NCBI GenBank assembly: GCA_017853235.1
Contig: JAFMJX010000055.1
Coordinates: forward strand, 1-9,774
Length of the DNA: 9,774 nt
DNA from: Chitinophagaceae bacterium
GTDB lineage: Bacteria > Bacteroidota > Bacteroidia > Chitinophagales > Chitinophagaceae
Direction: 5' to 3'
Positions 1 through 8,077 of the stretch are shown piece after piece. Position numbers and translations under genes: made by a program. The first letter of the stretch is position 1. Each line of letters starts with the position of its first letter. A model generated the notes under the pieces. It was not told the DNA's origin and ran no database searches. It saw only the letters and a program-made list of their open reading frames with translations.

Positions 1-1442
1 CTCATGAAAAAGGAGTGATATATACCGGAAGTGATGATGGCTATGTATATGTGACAAGAGATAATGGTGCAACTTGGAAAAACATAACACCTGCTGGATT
101 AGCGGAGTGTTTAATTAATGCCATTGAAGTATCTCCATTTGATAAAGCCACTGCCTACATTGCAACTACTCGTTATAAGTTTGACGACCATACACCAGGT
201 TTGTATAAAACGACCGATTATGGTAAAACTTGGACTAAAATAAATAATGGTATTGCAAACAATGCATTTACTAGAGTGGTTAGAGAAGATAATAAAGTAA
301 AAGATTTATTATTTGCAGGAACTGAATTAGGTATTTATATATCATGGAATGGTGGAAAAAATTGGTCGCCTATGCAATTAAATTTACCAATCACTCCAAT
401 TACCGATTTGAGAATTCATCAAGATAATTTAATTGCTTCCACATCCGGAAGATCATATTGGATATTAGATGATTTAGATGTATTACGTCAATATGGAAAA
501 GCCAACAATAAATTCACGATATACCAACCTACACCAGCATATATTGTCACTGGGTATAGTGAATTAGATCAAACCAATGCCGATTTTAAAGGCGCAAAAT
601 TATTTGATGGCGTTAATCCTTCAACAGGAGTGGTATTGTATTATCAATTACCAGAATTAAAAGAAGGTGAGTTAGTGACCATGGAAATTAAAAATGAAGC
701 AGGTGAATTGGTGCGCAAATTTAGTTCTAAAGCAGACCCAAGTTATAAAGGGGGTTATGATGGTGCACCACCAAGAGATCCATTGTTATCAAGTAAAAAA
801 GGAATCAATCGATTTGTATGGAATATGCGTTACCCAACGGTACCGGGCGTTCCAGGCGTTTATATTGAAAGTAGTTACAGAGGTCACAAAGCAATCCCTG
901 GAAAATATTCTGTGACAATTACGGCGGGTAATCAGCAAGCAAGCACTACTGCAACAATTTTAGCAAATCCATTATACAATAACACTGATGCAGATTATAA
1001 AGAATTTAATGAAGTGATGCTACAAATGGAAAAAGAAGTGACTGTGATGCATAGCATGATTAACAGTTTACATGCGAGTAAGCAACAACTAGAAAATATG
1101 TTGAAAAACTTACCTAACGATGCTAAGTTTGCCGCTGTAAAATCAGAAGGAGAAGCTTTGGTTAAAAAACTAACAGCATGGGATGAAGATATGGTTCAAC
1201 GTAAGTCAACTGCATATGATGATGTTGAAAATTTTCCCAATAAATTTACAGCGAATTATATGTTTTTAATGAATCAAACCGAAAGTGAAATTGCAAGAGT
1301 CAATCAACCCAATCTTGATTTACTAAAAGAATACACCGCAGAATGGGAAAAGTTAAAAGCACGAGGAGTTGCTTTACGAGATGTAAACATTCCAGCACTC
1401 AATAAAATGTTATGGGAAGCAGGAATTGGTGCAGTTCAATAA
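1..1442 (+). CDS. Sortilin/Vps10-like Asp-box (BNR) repeat protein, 3' part only
   Basis: The reading frame is open from base 3 and runs in from outside the window (it begins H-E-K-G before the GTG at 15), so the GTG is not the real start and the N-terminal part is missing. About 479 residues are visible. Counting from the GTG codon, Asp-box-like motifs lie at about 13-21 (VTRDNGATW), 65-73 (KTTDYGKTW) and 109-117 (ISWNGGKNW, degenerate because its Asp is Asn). These are the last blades of a beta-propeller. They are followed by the conserved linker GRSYWILDDLDVLRQ (145-159), a beta-rich segment with NRFVWNMRYP (265-274), PGKYSVTI (295-302) and a helical, probably coiled-coil tail (about 325-470). 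This architecture is known from large (roughly 1000-residue) bacterial 'glycosyl hydrolase' or VPS10-domain proteins of Bacteroidota, usually exported. Catalytic activity is unproven for the family, so a role in binding or degrading extracellular polymer is inference. The family is clear; the substrate is unknown. Confidence 0.85.
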   Translation, partial: HEKGVIYTGSDDGYVYVTRDNGATWKNITPAGLAECLINAIEVSPFDKATAYIATTRYKFDDHTPGLYKTTDYGKTWTKINNGIANNAFTRVVREDNKVKDLLFAGTELGIYISWNGGKNWSPMQLNLPITPITDLRIHQDNLIASTSGRSYWILDDLDVLRQYGKANNKFTIYQPTPAYIVTGYSELDQTNADFKGAKLFDGVNPSTGVVLYYQLPELKEGELVTMEIKNEAGELVRKFSSKADPSYKGGYDGAPPRDPLLSSKKGINRFVWNMRYPTVPGVPGVYIESSYRGHKAIPGKYSVTITAGNQQASTTATILANPLYNNTDADYKEFNEVMLQMEKEVTVMHSMINSLHASKQQLENMLKNLPNDAKFAAVKSEGEALVKKLTAWDEDMVQRKSTAYDDVENFPNKFTANYMFLMNQTESEIARVNQPNLDLLKEYTAEWEKLKARGVALRDVNIPALNKMLWEAGIGAVQ

Positions 1443-1478
1443 AGAATATAAAATAAAGAACAAAAGTTAGTTTATACG

Positions 1479-1515
1479 CCCCCACTTTATGTAAATAAGG
1501 TGGGGGTTTTCTTTT
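1479..1515 (+). terminator. Rho-independent terminator with GTAA tetraloop
   Basis: A 12-bp stem (left arm 1479-1490, starting CCCCCACTTT; right arm 1495-1506, ending AAGGTGGGGG, with one G-U pair) closes on a GTAA loop at 1491-1494. In RNA this is a GNRA-type tetraloop. The stem is followed directly by TTTTCTTTT (1507-1515). It lies about 36 bp after the stop codon of the Vps10-like gene and before the promoter of the dehydrogenase, so it should end transcription of the upstream gene. Confidence 0.92.
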
Positions 1516-1535
1516 ATATCTCATATTATAATAAG

Positions 1536-1543
1536 TAAATTTG
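1536..1543 (+). promoter_or_regulatory. Bacteroidota -7 promoter box (TAAATTTG)
   Basis: TAAATTTG matches the Bacteroidota primary sigma factor -7 consensus TAnnTTTG exactly. It sits 17 bp before the ATG at 1560 and 21 bp after the terminator's T-tract, as expected for the promoter of the dehydrogenase gene. No good -33 TTTG element is visible at the usual spacing. The predicted transcript start leaves a leader of only about 10 bases before the ATG at 1560, or about 25 before the ATG at 1575. Confidence 0.6.
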
Positions 1544-1559
1544 TACTTTATAAGCGTGC

Positions 1560-4496
1560 ATGCTCCCAATAGGAATGAAAGGAAAATTAAAACAATTATC
1601 ACAACAACTCAAAGGCGATCTTTTTTTTGATAAAACGATGCGCACTTTATATGCGACAGACGCCTCTGCATACAGAGAAATGCCTCTCGCTGTTGCCATT
1701 CCTAAAAATAAAGATGATATTCGTCGTTTAATTGATTTTGCACAAAACGAAAAAACAAGTTTAATTCCAAGAACCGCGGGAACTTCCTTAGCTGGACAAG
1801 TAGTAGGAAATGGAATTGTAGTGGATGTGTCAAAACATTTTACGCAAATTATAGAGGTGAATGAAAAAGAATCTTGGGTAAGAGTTCAACCAGGAGTGAT
1901 TCGAGATGAGTTAAACCTTTATTTAAAACCCTATGGATTATATTTTGGACCTGAAACTTCAACAGCAAATAGAGCAATGATTGGAGGAATGGTGGGAAAT
2001 AATTCCTGTGGTTCTAATTCGGTAATATATCGCAGCACTCGAGAACATCTCATGGAAGTCACTGCTTTTTTAAGTGATGGTAGTGAAGTGGTATTTAAAA
2101 GTTTGAGCTTGGATGAATTTCATGAAAAATGCGAATTACCTACACTTGAAGGAAAAATTTATCACACAACACGCAGCTTGTTGAGTCATTATGATCATCA
2201 AGTTGAGATTAAAAAAGAATTTCCAAAAAAATCGGTAGAACGCAGGAATACAGGATATGCAATAGATTTATTGGTAGATATGGCACCTTTTACTGCAGGG
2301 GGACCCGATTTTAATTTTTGCACTCTCATAGCGGGTTCCGAAGGTACACTAGCATTTATCACAGAAATTAAACTACATGTAAATCCATTACCTCCTAAAG
2401 AAATTGGATTGTTATGCGTGCATTTTAATACGATTGACGAATCTTTAAGAGCCAATTTAATTGGATTAAAATATCATCCAAGTGCAAGCGAATTAATTGA
2501 CCATTATATTTTGGAATGTACTAAGGATAATATAGAACAAAGTAAAAATAGATTTTTTGTACAAGGGGATCCTGGAGCTATACTAGTTATAGAATTTACT
2601 AAAAATACGCGTGAAGAAATTACTGCGATTACCAATCAAGTAGAAGCTGATATGCGTGCCGCGGGTTTGGGATATCACTTCCCAGTATTGTTTGGAGCAG
2701 ATACTAAAAAAATATGGACTTTGCGCAAAGCGGGTTTAGGGTTATTAGGAAATTTACCTGGTGATGAGAAAGCAGTGCCTGTAATTGAAGATACAGCAGT
2801 AGATGTAGTAGACCTTCCTAATTATATCAAGGATTTTAATGACATACTTACAAAACATAATTTACATGCGGTGCATTATGCACATGCAGGTTCGGGCGAA
2901 ATACATTTAAGGCCAATTATTAATTTGAAAACAGCCGAAGGAAATGCATTATTCAAAACCATTGCACAGGAAGTAGCCACGTTGGTCAAAAAATACAACG
3001 GGTCATTGAGTGGAGAGCATGGAGATGGGAGATTACGAGGTGAATTTATTGAACAAATGGTTGGAAAGAAAAATTATGAATTATTAAAACAAGTAAAATA
3101 TAGTTGGGATTCAAATCATATTTTTAATCCTAATAAAATAGTGGATACGCCTCCTATGAATACCATGTTAAGGTATGAAGCAGGTCAATTCACACCACAA
3201 TTTAAAACCATCTTCCGTTTTCATCAACAAGATATTTTACAACATGCAGAACAATGTAATGGATCTGGAGATTGTCGTAAAACACATTTGTCAGGCGGAA
3301 CAATGTGTCCTTCGTTTATGGCCACCAAAGATGAAAAGGACAGCACAAGAGCAAGAGCGAATATATTAAGAGAGTTTTTAACACACTCTGATAAAATGAA
3401 TCGCTTTGATCATCAAGAAATTTACGATGTGATGGATTTATGTTTAAGTTGTAAAGCTTGTAAGTCCGAATGTCCTTCTAATGTAGATATGGCAAAATTG
3501 AAAGCAGAATTTTTGCAGCAATATTATGATGCCAATGGAATTCCTTTTAGATCTCAATTAATTGCCAATTTCACTAAGAGTGCACAACTAGCCTCCATAA
3601 TGCCACGCTTATATAATTTTTTAGTAAGCAATACTTTTACAAGTACTATTATAAAAAAAGTTTCTGGTTTTTCACCAAAACGTTCTTTGCCAAAGATAGC
3701 TAGCACCACATTACATCGCTGGTATCAACAAAGACAAATCAATCAAAATGATGCTAGGGTAAAAAATAAAAAAGTATACTTGTTTTGCGATGAGTTTACT
3801 AATTATAATGATGCTGAAATTGGGAAAAAAGCAGTGTTACTGTTAGAAAAATTAGGGTATGAAGTGGTCATACCCAATCATATTGAAAGTGGGCGAGCTT
3901 GGATGTCAAAAGGTTTAATACGAAAAGCACAAAAAATTGCTAATCAAAATATTGAACTATTAAATAAAATTATTAGCAAAGAATATCCACTAATTGGTAT
4001 CGAGCCCTCTGCCATACTCACTTTCAGAGATGAGTATCCTGATTTAGCTTGGGATAAAAATATAGCAGCAGCCAATTCATTAGCAAAAAATACGTTTACT
4101 ATTGATGAATTTATAGCGGGCGAAATAGAGAAAGGAAATATTTCCAAGGACCTTTTTACGAAGGAATCAAAACATATCCAATTACATGGACATTGTCAAC
4201 AAAAATCAATCTCTTCGGTAGCACCTTCTGTTGCATTAATGTCATTCCCCGAAAATTACACCGTAGAAGTGATTCCTTCAGGCTGTTGTGGAATGGCTGG
4301 ATCATTTGGATATGAAAAAGAACATTATGATTTATCCATGCAAATTGGTGAGCTAGTATTACTTCCTGCAGTAAGATCCAAGCATCCCGATACTATTATT
4401 GCTGCCCCAGGCACCAGCTGCCGTCATCAAATAAAAGATGGTGCACAAACTAAGGCCTTACACCCCATTGAAATACTTTTTGAAGCCCTAGTGTAG
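1560..4496 (+). CDS. FAD-linked D-2-hydroxyacid dehydrogenase fused to iron-sulphur/CCG module
   Basis: This is a one-chain GlcD-plus-GlcF type flavoprotein, 978 residues, close to the length of E. coli YdiJ. It probably oxidises a D-2-hydroxyacid (D-lactate or D-2-hydroxyglutarate) and passes electrons through Fe-S clusters to the quinone or another carrier; the substrate is inferred. The FAD-binding domain spans about 40-275, with PRTAGTSLAGQ (70-80), PETSTANRAMIGG (131-143), NNSCGSN (147-153) and AGSEGTLAF (258-266). The FAD-oxidase C-terminal domain spans about 280-530, with HAGSGEIHLRP (442-452), SGEHGDGRLRGEF (484-496) and NPNKIVD (523-529). The ferredoxin part has C566-x5-C572 with C583-P, then C628-x2-C631-x2-C634-x3-C638-P. 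CCG-type halves follow at about 735-830 (degenerate) and 870-960 (C879, C909-C910-G, C954). There is no signal peptide or membrane helix, so the protein is cytoplasmic or peripheral. A second possible start is ATG 1575 (MKGKLKQL); neither has a clear ribosome site. Confidence 0.9.
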   Translation: MLPIGMKGKLKQLSQQLKGDLFFDKTMRTLYATDASAYREMPLAVAIPKNKDDIRRLIDFAQNEKTSLIPRTAGTSLAGQVVGNGIVVDVSKHFTQIIEVNEKESWVRVQPGVIRDELNLYLKPYGLYFGPETSTANRAMIGGMVGNNSCGSNSVIYRSTREHLMEVTAFLSDGSEVVFKSLSLDEFHEKCELPTLEGKIYHTTRSLLSHYDHQVEIKKEFPKKSVERRNTGYAIDLLVDMAPFTAGGPDFNFCTLIAGSEGTLAFITEIKLHVNPLPPKEIGLLCVHFNTIDESLRANLIGLKYHPSASELIDHYILECTKDNIEQSKNRFFVQGDPGAILVIEFTKNTREEITAITNQVEADMRAAGLGYHFPVLFGADTKKIWTLRKAGLGLLGNLPGDEKAVPVIEDTAVDVVDLPNYIKDFNDILTKHNLHAVHYAHAGSGEIHLRPIINLKTAEGNALFKTIAQEVATLVKKYNGSLSGEHGDGRLRGEFIEQMVGKKNYELLKQVKYSWDSNHIFNPNKIVDTPPMNTMLRYEAGQFTPQFKTIFRFHQQDILQHAEQCNGSGDCRKTHLSGGTMCPSFMATKDEKDSTRARANILREFLTHSDKMNRFDHQEIYDVMDLCLSCKACKSECPSNVDMAKLKAEFLQQYYDANGIPFRSQLIANFTKSAQLASIMPRLYNFLVSNTFTSTIIKKVSGFSPKRSLPKIASTTLHRWYQQRQINQNDARVKNKKVYLFCDEFTNYNDAEIGKKAVLLLEKLGYEVVIPNHIESGRAWMSKGLIRKAQKIANQNIELLNKIISKEYPLIGIEPSAILTFRDEYPDLAWDKNIAAANSLAKNTFTIDEFIAGEIEKGNISKDLFTKESKHIQLHGHCQQKSISSVAPSVALMSFPENYTVEVIPSGCCGMAGSFGYEKEHYDLSMQIGELVLLPAVRSKHPDTIIAAPGTSCRHQIKDGAQTKALHPIEILFEALV

Positions 4497-4541
4497 AGTA
4501 CTCCCATTTCTAATATTTTATATAAACTCTTTTGTTTTTCA

Positions 4542-4549
4542 TAACTTTA
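4542..4549 (+). promoter_or_regulatory. Possible -7 box (TAACTTTA) before the fucosidase gene
   Basis: TAACTTTA matches the Bacteroidota TAnnTTTG element except for the last base and lies 18 bp before the ATG at 4568, the same kind of spacing as the two exact boxes in this window. No terminator was found between the dehydrogenase stop codon and this point, so read-through from upstream is also possible. No -33 element is convincing. Confidence 0.4.
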
Positions 4550-4567
4550 AAAACAAAACGATTCGCT

Positions 4568-5965
4568 ATGAAAAAAAGTGGTTTACTTCTTTTACTTTTT
4601 ATATATAGTTGCCAAGTGATGCAAGCTCAGGCCATTAGTAAAGATGAAAGAATGCAATGGTGGAGAGAAGCAAAATTTGGGTTGTTCATACATTGGGGTG
4701 TATATGCACAATATGAAGGCACTTATAATGGGCATGAACAAGCAAAAGGAGGGGCCGAATGGATTATGAATCGAAGTAAGATCCCTTATAATGAATATCA
4801 AGCTATAGCTAAACAGTTTAATCCAACAAAATTCAATGCCGAAGAATGGGTTAAATATGCCAAGGAAGCTGGTATGAAATATATTGTGATCACAGCAAAG
4901 CATCACGATGGATTTGCAATGTTTAAATCAAACGCAAGTAAATGGAATATCGTAGATGCTACGCCATTTGGAAGGGACGTTCTAAAAGAATTGTCAGCTG
5001 CTTGCAAAAAATACAAAATGAAACTTGGGTTTTATTATTCACAAGCGCAAGATTGGAATAATCCGGGAGGAGCAGCATCTCGCAAATTAATGAGCGAAGG
5101 ATGGCCTAATCCCGATTCCACTATAATAGATAATTACACCAAATTACATAATGGTCATTGGGATCCAATGCAAGAAACAAAATCCTTTGATCAATACATT
5201 AATGAAGTAGCAGTTCCACAAGTAAAAGAAATTTTAACAAATTACGGAGAGGTATCTGTATTGTGGTGGGATACTCCAACAAATATGACAGATGATGCTG
5301 CAAATAAATTAAATAGTTTATTAAAATTACAACCAAAAATTATCACCAATGATCGTTTAAAGAAACCCAATTTCCCGGGTGATACCAGAACACCAGAACA
5401 AAAAATTCCTGGTATTCAGGAATTAGATAATAACGATTGGGAAACTTGTATGACCATGAATGGAACTTGGGGATTTAGGGCTTCTGATAATAATTGGAAA
5501 TCTTCCCAAACCTTAATTCAAAATTTATGCGACATCGCTTCCAAAGGAGGCAATTACCTCTTAAATGTAGGACCTAAATCGGATGGTACTTTCCCTATTC
5601 AAAGTATTGATCGACTTAAAGAAATAGGTCAATGGATGCAAAAAAATAATGAAGCCATATATGAAACTAAACCAAGTCCAATAGGTAGTTTTGATTGGGG
5701 AAGATGTACTACTCGTATGACAAAGAATGGTTTGGCACTTTATTTAATGGTCTTTCATTGGCCAAGCAACGGTGAGTTATCAATTCCAATCATTAAAAAT
5801 GAAATTGAAAAAATGAGTATTTTAGAGACAGGAGAAAAATGCACTTTCACTAAAGAATTAAACAGATTGGGAGACAGATTAAACATTACTATTCCCAATA
5901 TAGCCCCTAACGATAAGGTATCAGTGATAAAAATTTCATTAAAAGGAGAACGAATCATTTTATAA
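4568..5965 (+). CDS. Exported GH29 alpha-L-fucosidase
   Basis: This protein of 465 residues should hydrolyse terminal alpha-L-fucose from glycans outside the cytoplasm. ATG 4568 is chosen because it starts a signal peptide (MKKSGLLLLLFIYSC..., likely cut after AQA at about 20-22). The frame is open further upstream only from a TTG at 4532, which would add 12 hydrophilic residues before the signal. The C in IYSC could instead be a lipoprotein cysteine, but Tyr at -2 makes a poor lipobox. GH29 hallmarks from the ATG: WWREAKFGLFIHWGVYA (31-47), AKHHDGFAMF (110-119), LGFYYSQAQDW (153-163) and VLWWD (231-235), whose D235 is the expected nucleophile. WETCMTMNGTWGF (291-303) and GGNYLLNVGPKSDG (327-340) follow, then a short beta-rich tail (about 370-465). 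E292 is a candidate acid/base, but that residue varies among GH29 subfamilies. The next gene begins 9 bp later, implying an operon. No SusC/D or sulfatase neighbours are present. Confidence 0.93.
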   Translation: MKKSGLLLLLFIYSCQVMQAQAISKDERMQWWREAKFGLFIHWGVYAQYEGTYNGHEQAKGGAEWIMNRSKIPYNEYQAIAKQFNPTKFNAEEWVKYAKEAGMKYIVITAKHHDGFAMFKSNASKWNIVDATPFGRDVLKELSAACKKYKMKLGFYYSQAQDWNNPGGAASRKLMSEGWPNPDSTIIDNYTKLHNGHWDPMQETKSFDQYINEVAVPQVKEILTNYGEVSVLWWDTPTNMTDDAANKLNSLLKLQPKIITNDRLKKPNFPGDTRTPEQKIPGIQELDNNDWETCMTMNGTWGFRASDNNWKSSQTLIQNLCDIASKGGNYLLNVGPKSDGTFPIQSIDRLKEIGQWMQKNNEAIYETKPSPIGSFDWGRCTTRMTKNGLALYLMVFHWPSNGELSIPIIKNEIEKMSILETGEKCTFTKELNRLGDRLNITIPNIAPNDKVSVIKISLKGERIIL

Positions 5966-5974
5966 AAACAGCTT

Positions 5975-7549
5975 ATGAAAAATAAATACGGAATCATTTT
6001 ACTTTTTTGTCTTTTTCAAATACATCTTAGTAAAGCACAAACAATTGCCACTCCTATTACAAGTCACCAAATAGATTCGGTGACCGAATTAGTATTAAAA
6101 ACTTTTAATGTACCTGGCATTGCAGTAGCGGTGGTTAAAGATGGAAAATTAATTCACGCTAAAGGGTATGGAGTTGCCAATTTAAGGACAGGTCAAAAAG
6201 TAAATGAGCATACTCAATTTGGAGTTGCTTCCAATTCAAAAGCCTTTACTACAGCAGCATTGGGCATGTTGGTAGATGAAGGTAAATTAAAATGGGACGA
6301 CAAGGTCACCGATTTTATTCCAGATTTTAAAATGTATAACCCTTATGTGACGGAGGATTTTACCATACGTGATTTATTAACTCACAGAAGTGGATTAGGA
6401 CTAGGCGCAGGCGATTTAATGATGTTTCCTGATGGAAGTAATTTTACTAAAGCAGATATCATACATAATTTAAGATACCTAAAACAAGTTTCTAGTTTTA
6501 GAAGTAAATATGATTATGACAATAATTTATACATTGTAGCTGGAGAAGTCATTGCGAAAGCTTCAGGAATGTCATGGGAAGACTTTGTAGAACAAAAAAT
6601 TATGAAGCCATTGGGTATGACCGAAACCGCAGCTTCAATTTATCGATTAAAAGATAAATCCAACACCATAAGACCTCATGCACCAGTGAATGGAAAAGTA
6701 GAAACTATTGATATTGATTGGAGTGAAACCGCTAATGCTGCGGGTGGTATTTGGAGTAATGTGACCGATATGAGCAAATGGATTACAATGCAAATGAATC
6801 ATGGTAAATATGGAGATAAATTACAATACCAATTATTCAGTGAGGAAGTACATGAGGAGATGTGGTCACCACAAACTATTCAACCAGTAAAAACCACAGC
6901 ACCTTATAATACCCATTTTGCTACCTATGGATTAGGTTGGGGATTAAGTGACGTTAAAGGTTATAAGCAAGTAACACATACTGGAGGACTAGCAGGCATA
7001 GTGACTCAAGTCATGCTTTTTCCAGAAATTAATTTAGGCATCATTGTGTTTACGAATCAGCAAGTTGGTGCAGCATTTAGTGCTATAAGCAGCACCATAA
7101 AAGATAGTTATATTGGGGTTAAAGGATATGATTGGGTTAAAATTTTGCATGATCGAGTAGCAGCCGGAGAAGCCAATGCGCAAAAAATCATGGCAGAGGT
7201 AAATAAGGGTATTGAAGAAAAAATAAAATCAAATGCAGGTCAATTTTCAATTGCACCCTATGTTGGAATATATAAAGATCCATGGTTTGGAGAGATTGAA
7301 ATAAACATTAAAAACGGAAAACCTTGGTTGGCATCCAAAAGGTCACCAAGGTTAAATGGAGAATTATTTCCATTTAAAGGAAATACACTTATTGTTAGAT
7401 GGACAGACAGAAGTATGGACGCAGACGCTTATGTTATATTTAGTACCGATATGGAAGGAAAACCATCTGGAATAAAAATGAACGCCATATCTCCTTTAAC
7501 CGACTTTAGTTTTGATTTTCAAGATTTAGATTTTAAAAGAATCAAATAA
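5975..7549 (+). CDS. Exported beta-lactamase-fold serine hydrolase with DUF3471 tail
   Basis: This is a 524-residue class C beta-lactamase/penicillin-binding-protein-like (AmpC/EstB superfamily) enzyme. The start is ATG 5975, nine bases after the fucosidase stop; there is no Shine-Dalgarno sequence. A signal peptide (MKNKYGIILLFCLFQIHLSKAQ, residues 1-22) points to the periplasm or outside. The catalytic motifs are complete: S86-N-S-K89 (SxxK nucleophile and base), Y181-D-N183 (YxN) and H335-T-G337 (the KTG-equivalent). Family-typical stretches are VPGIAVAVVKDGKLI (46-60), IRDLLTHRSGL (131-141) and AAGGIWSNVTDMSKW (255-269). A separate C-terminal domain (about 420-520; YVGIYKDPWFGEIEI at 429-443) looks like DUF3471. 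Most such proteins are peptidases or esterases of unknown substrate and not antibiotic-resistance enzymes. Tight linkage to the fucosidase suggests a shared role, perhaps removing ester or amide groups from a glycoconjugate; that is inference. Confidence 0.9.
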   Translation: MKNKYGIILLFCLFQIHLSKAQTIATPITSHQIDSVTELVLKTFNVPGIAVAVVKDGKLIHAKGYGVANLRTGQKVNEHTQFGVASNSKAFTTAALGMLVDEGKLKWDDKVTDFIPDFKMYNPYVTEDFTIRDLLTHRSGLGLGAGDLMMFPDGSNFTKADIIHNLRYLKQVSSFRSKYDYDNNLYIVAGEVIAKASGMSWEDFVEQKIMKPLGMTETAASIYRLKDKSNTIRPHAPVNGKVETIDIDWSETANAAGGIWSNVTDMSKWITMQMNHGKYGDKLQYQLFSEEVHEEMWSPQTIQPVKTTAPYNTHFATYGLGWGLSDVKGYKQVTHTGGLAGIVTQVMLFPEINLGIIVFTNQQVGAAFSAISSTIKDSYIGVKGYDWVKILHDRVAAGEANAQKIMAEVNKGIEEKIKSNAGQFSIAPYVGIYKDPWFGEIEINIKNGKPWLASKRSPRLNGELFPFKGNTLIVRWTDRSMDADAYVIFSTDMEGKPSGIKMNAISPLTDFSFDFQDLDFKRIK

Positions 7550-7589
7550 AAAATAGAGTATCTTGTTCACTTAATAATAAATTAAAAAA

Positions 7590-8018
7590 ATGAAAGAGCA
7601 AAATTTTAAAAATCATCAACGATTTGTTACAGGATATCATAGAGTAACATTAATAGCTATCTTATTATTTTTAATAAGCGCTATTAATTATATTATTAAG
7701 TGTACGCCAGAAAATAAATACTTAGCTTCTATGCTTTGCTTACTTGCTGTCATTTTAGTATTAATGTCATGGTATTTAAGAAGCTTTGCTTTGAAGGCAC
7801 AGGATAGAGCAATTCGTGCAGAAGAAAACTTAAGACACTTTGTTTTAACAGGTAAATTATTGCCTTCTCAACTTAGAATGTCACAAATTATTGCACTCAG
7901 ATTTGCCCCTGATGCTGAATTTATAAATTTAGCCGAAAAAGCAGTGAAAGAAAATTTATCTAATAAAGAAATTAAGCTTTCCATTCAAAACTGGAAAGCA
8001 GATTGGAATAGAGTATAA
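7590..8018 (+). CDS. DUF6526-like two-helix membrane protein
   Basis: This 142-residue protein starts at ATG 7590 after an A-rich leader (ATTAAAAAAATG), typical of Bacteroidota translation starts. Residues 1-17 are polar (MKEQNFKNHQRFVTGYH). Two hydrophobic helices follow at about 19-36 and 44-64, separated by a short loop. The soluble remainder is charged and mostly helical, ending in the pattern LSNKEIKLSIQNWKADWNRV (123-142). The start, the RAEENLRHF segment (95-103), the RLRMSQ-like segment QLRMSQIIALRFA (95-108 region) and the W-x-x-D-x-x-R-V ending are what I remember of the DUF6526 family in Bacteroidota. Function is unknown. It begins 40 bp after the serine hydrolase stop with no terminator or clear promoter box between them, so read-through from the fucosidase operon is possible, although the protein shows no link to glycan use. 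Confidence 0.8.
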   Translation: MKEQNFKNHQRFVTGYHRVTLIAILLFLISAINYIIKCTPENKYLASMLCLLAVILVLMSWYLRSFALKAQDRAIRAEENLRHFVLTGKLLPSQLRMSQIIALRFAPDAEFINLAEKAVKENLSNKEIKLSIQNWKADWNRV

Positions 8019-8051
8019 ATTGATCATGTATTCAAAACAATAAAAATAAAC

Positions 8052-8059
8052 TAACTTTG
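8052..8059 (+). promoter_or_regulatory. Bacteroidota -7 promoter box (TAACTTTG)
   Basis: TAACTTTG is an exact match to the TAnnTTTG -7 consensus. It sits 18 bp upstream of the ATG at 8078, so the small membrane protein gene probably has its own promoter and a very short leader of about 10-12 bases. The best upstream TTG (8020-8022) is about 29 bp away, further than the usual 19-21, so the -33 element is weak or absent. Confidence 0.6.
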
Positions 8060-8077
8060 TAGTCTAAAAACTGTATT

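Noticed and set aside
1399..1602. Minus-strand 67-residue open frame
   Set aside because: It covers the terminator, promoter and two gene ends, has low-complexity hydrophobic composition and no supporting signals.
4496..4503. GAGTACTC palindrome at the end of the dehydrogenase gene
   Set aside because: It has no loop and no T-tract, so it is not a terminator, and a single 8-bp palindrome is not evidence of an operator.
4532..4567. Upstream TTG extension of the fucosidase frame
   Set aside because: It would place 12 polar residues before a clear signal peptide and overlaps the likely -7 box. ATG 4568 explains the export signal better.
4592..4906. Minus-strand 104-residue open frame inside the fucosidase gene
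   Set aside because: It lies opposite strongly conserved GH29 motifs; a chance frame in AT-rich DNA.
5975..7549. A beta-lactam resistance gene
   Set aside because: The fold is shared, but the HTG third motif, DUF3471 tail and chromosomal housekeeping context fit general serine hydrolases. Nothing specific to AmpC-type resistance is seen.
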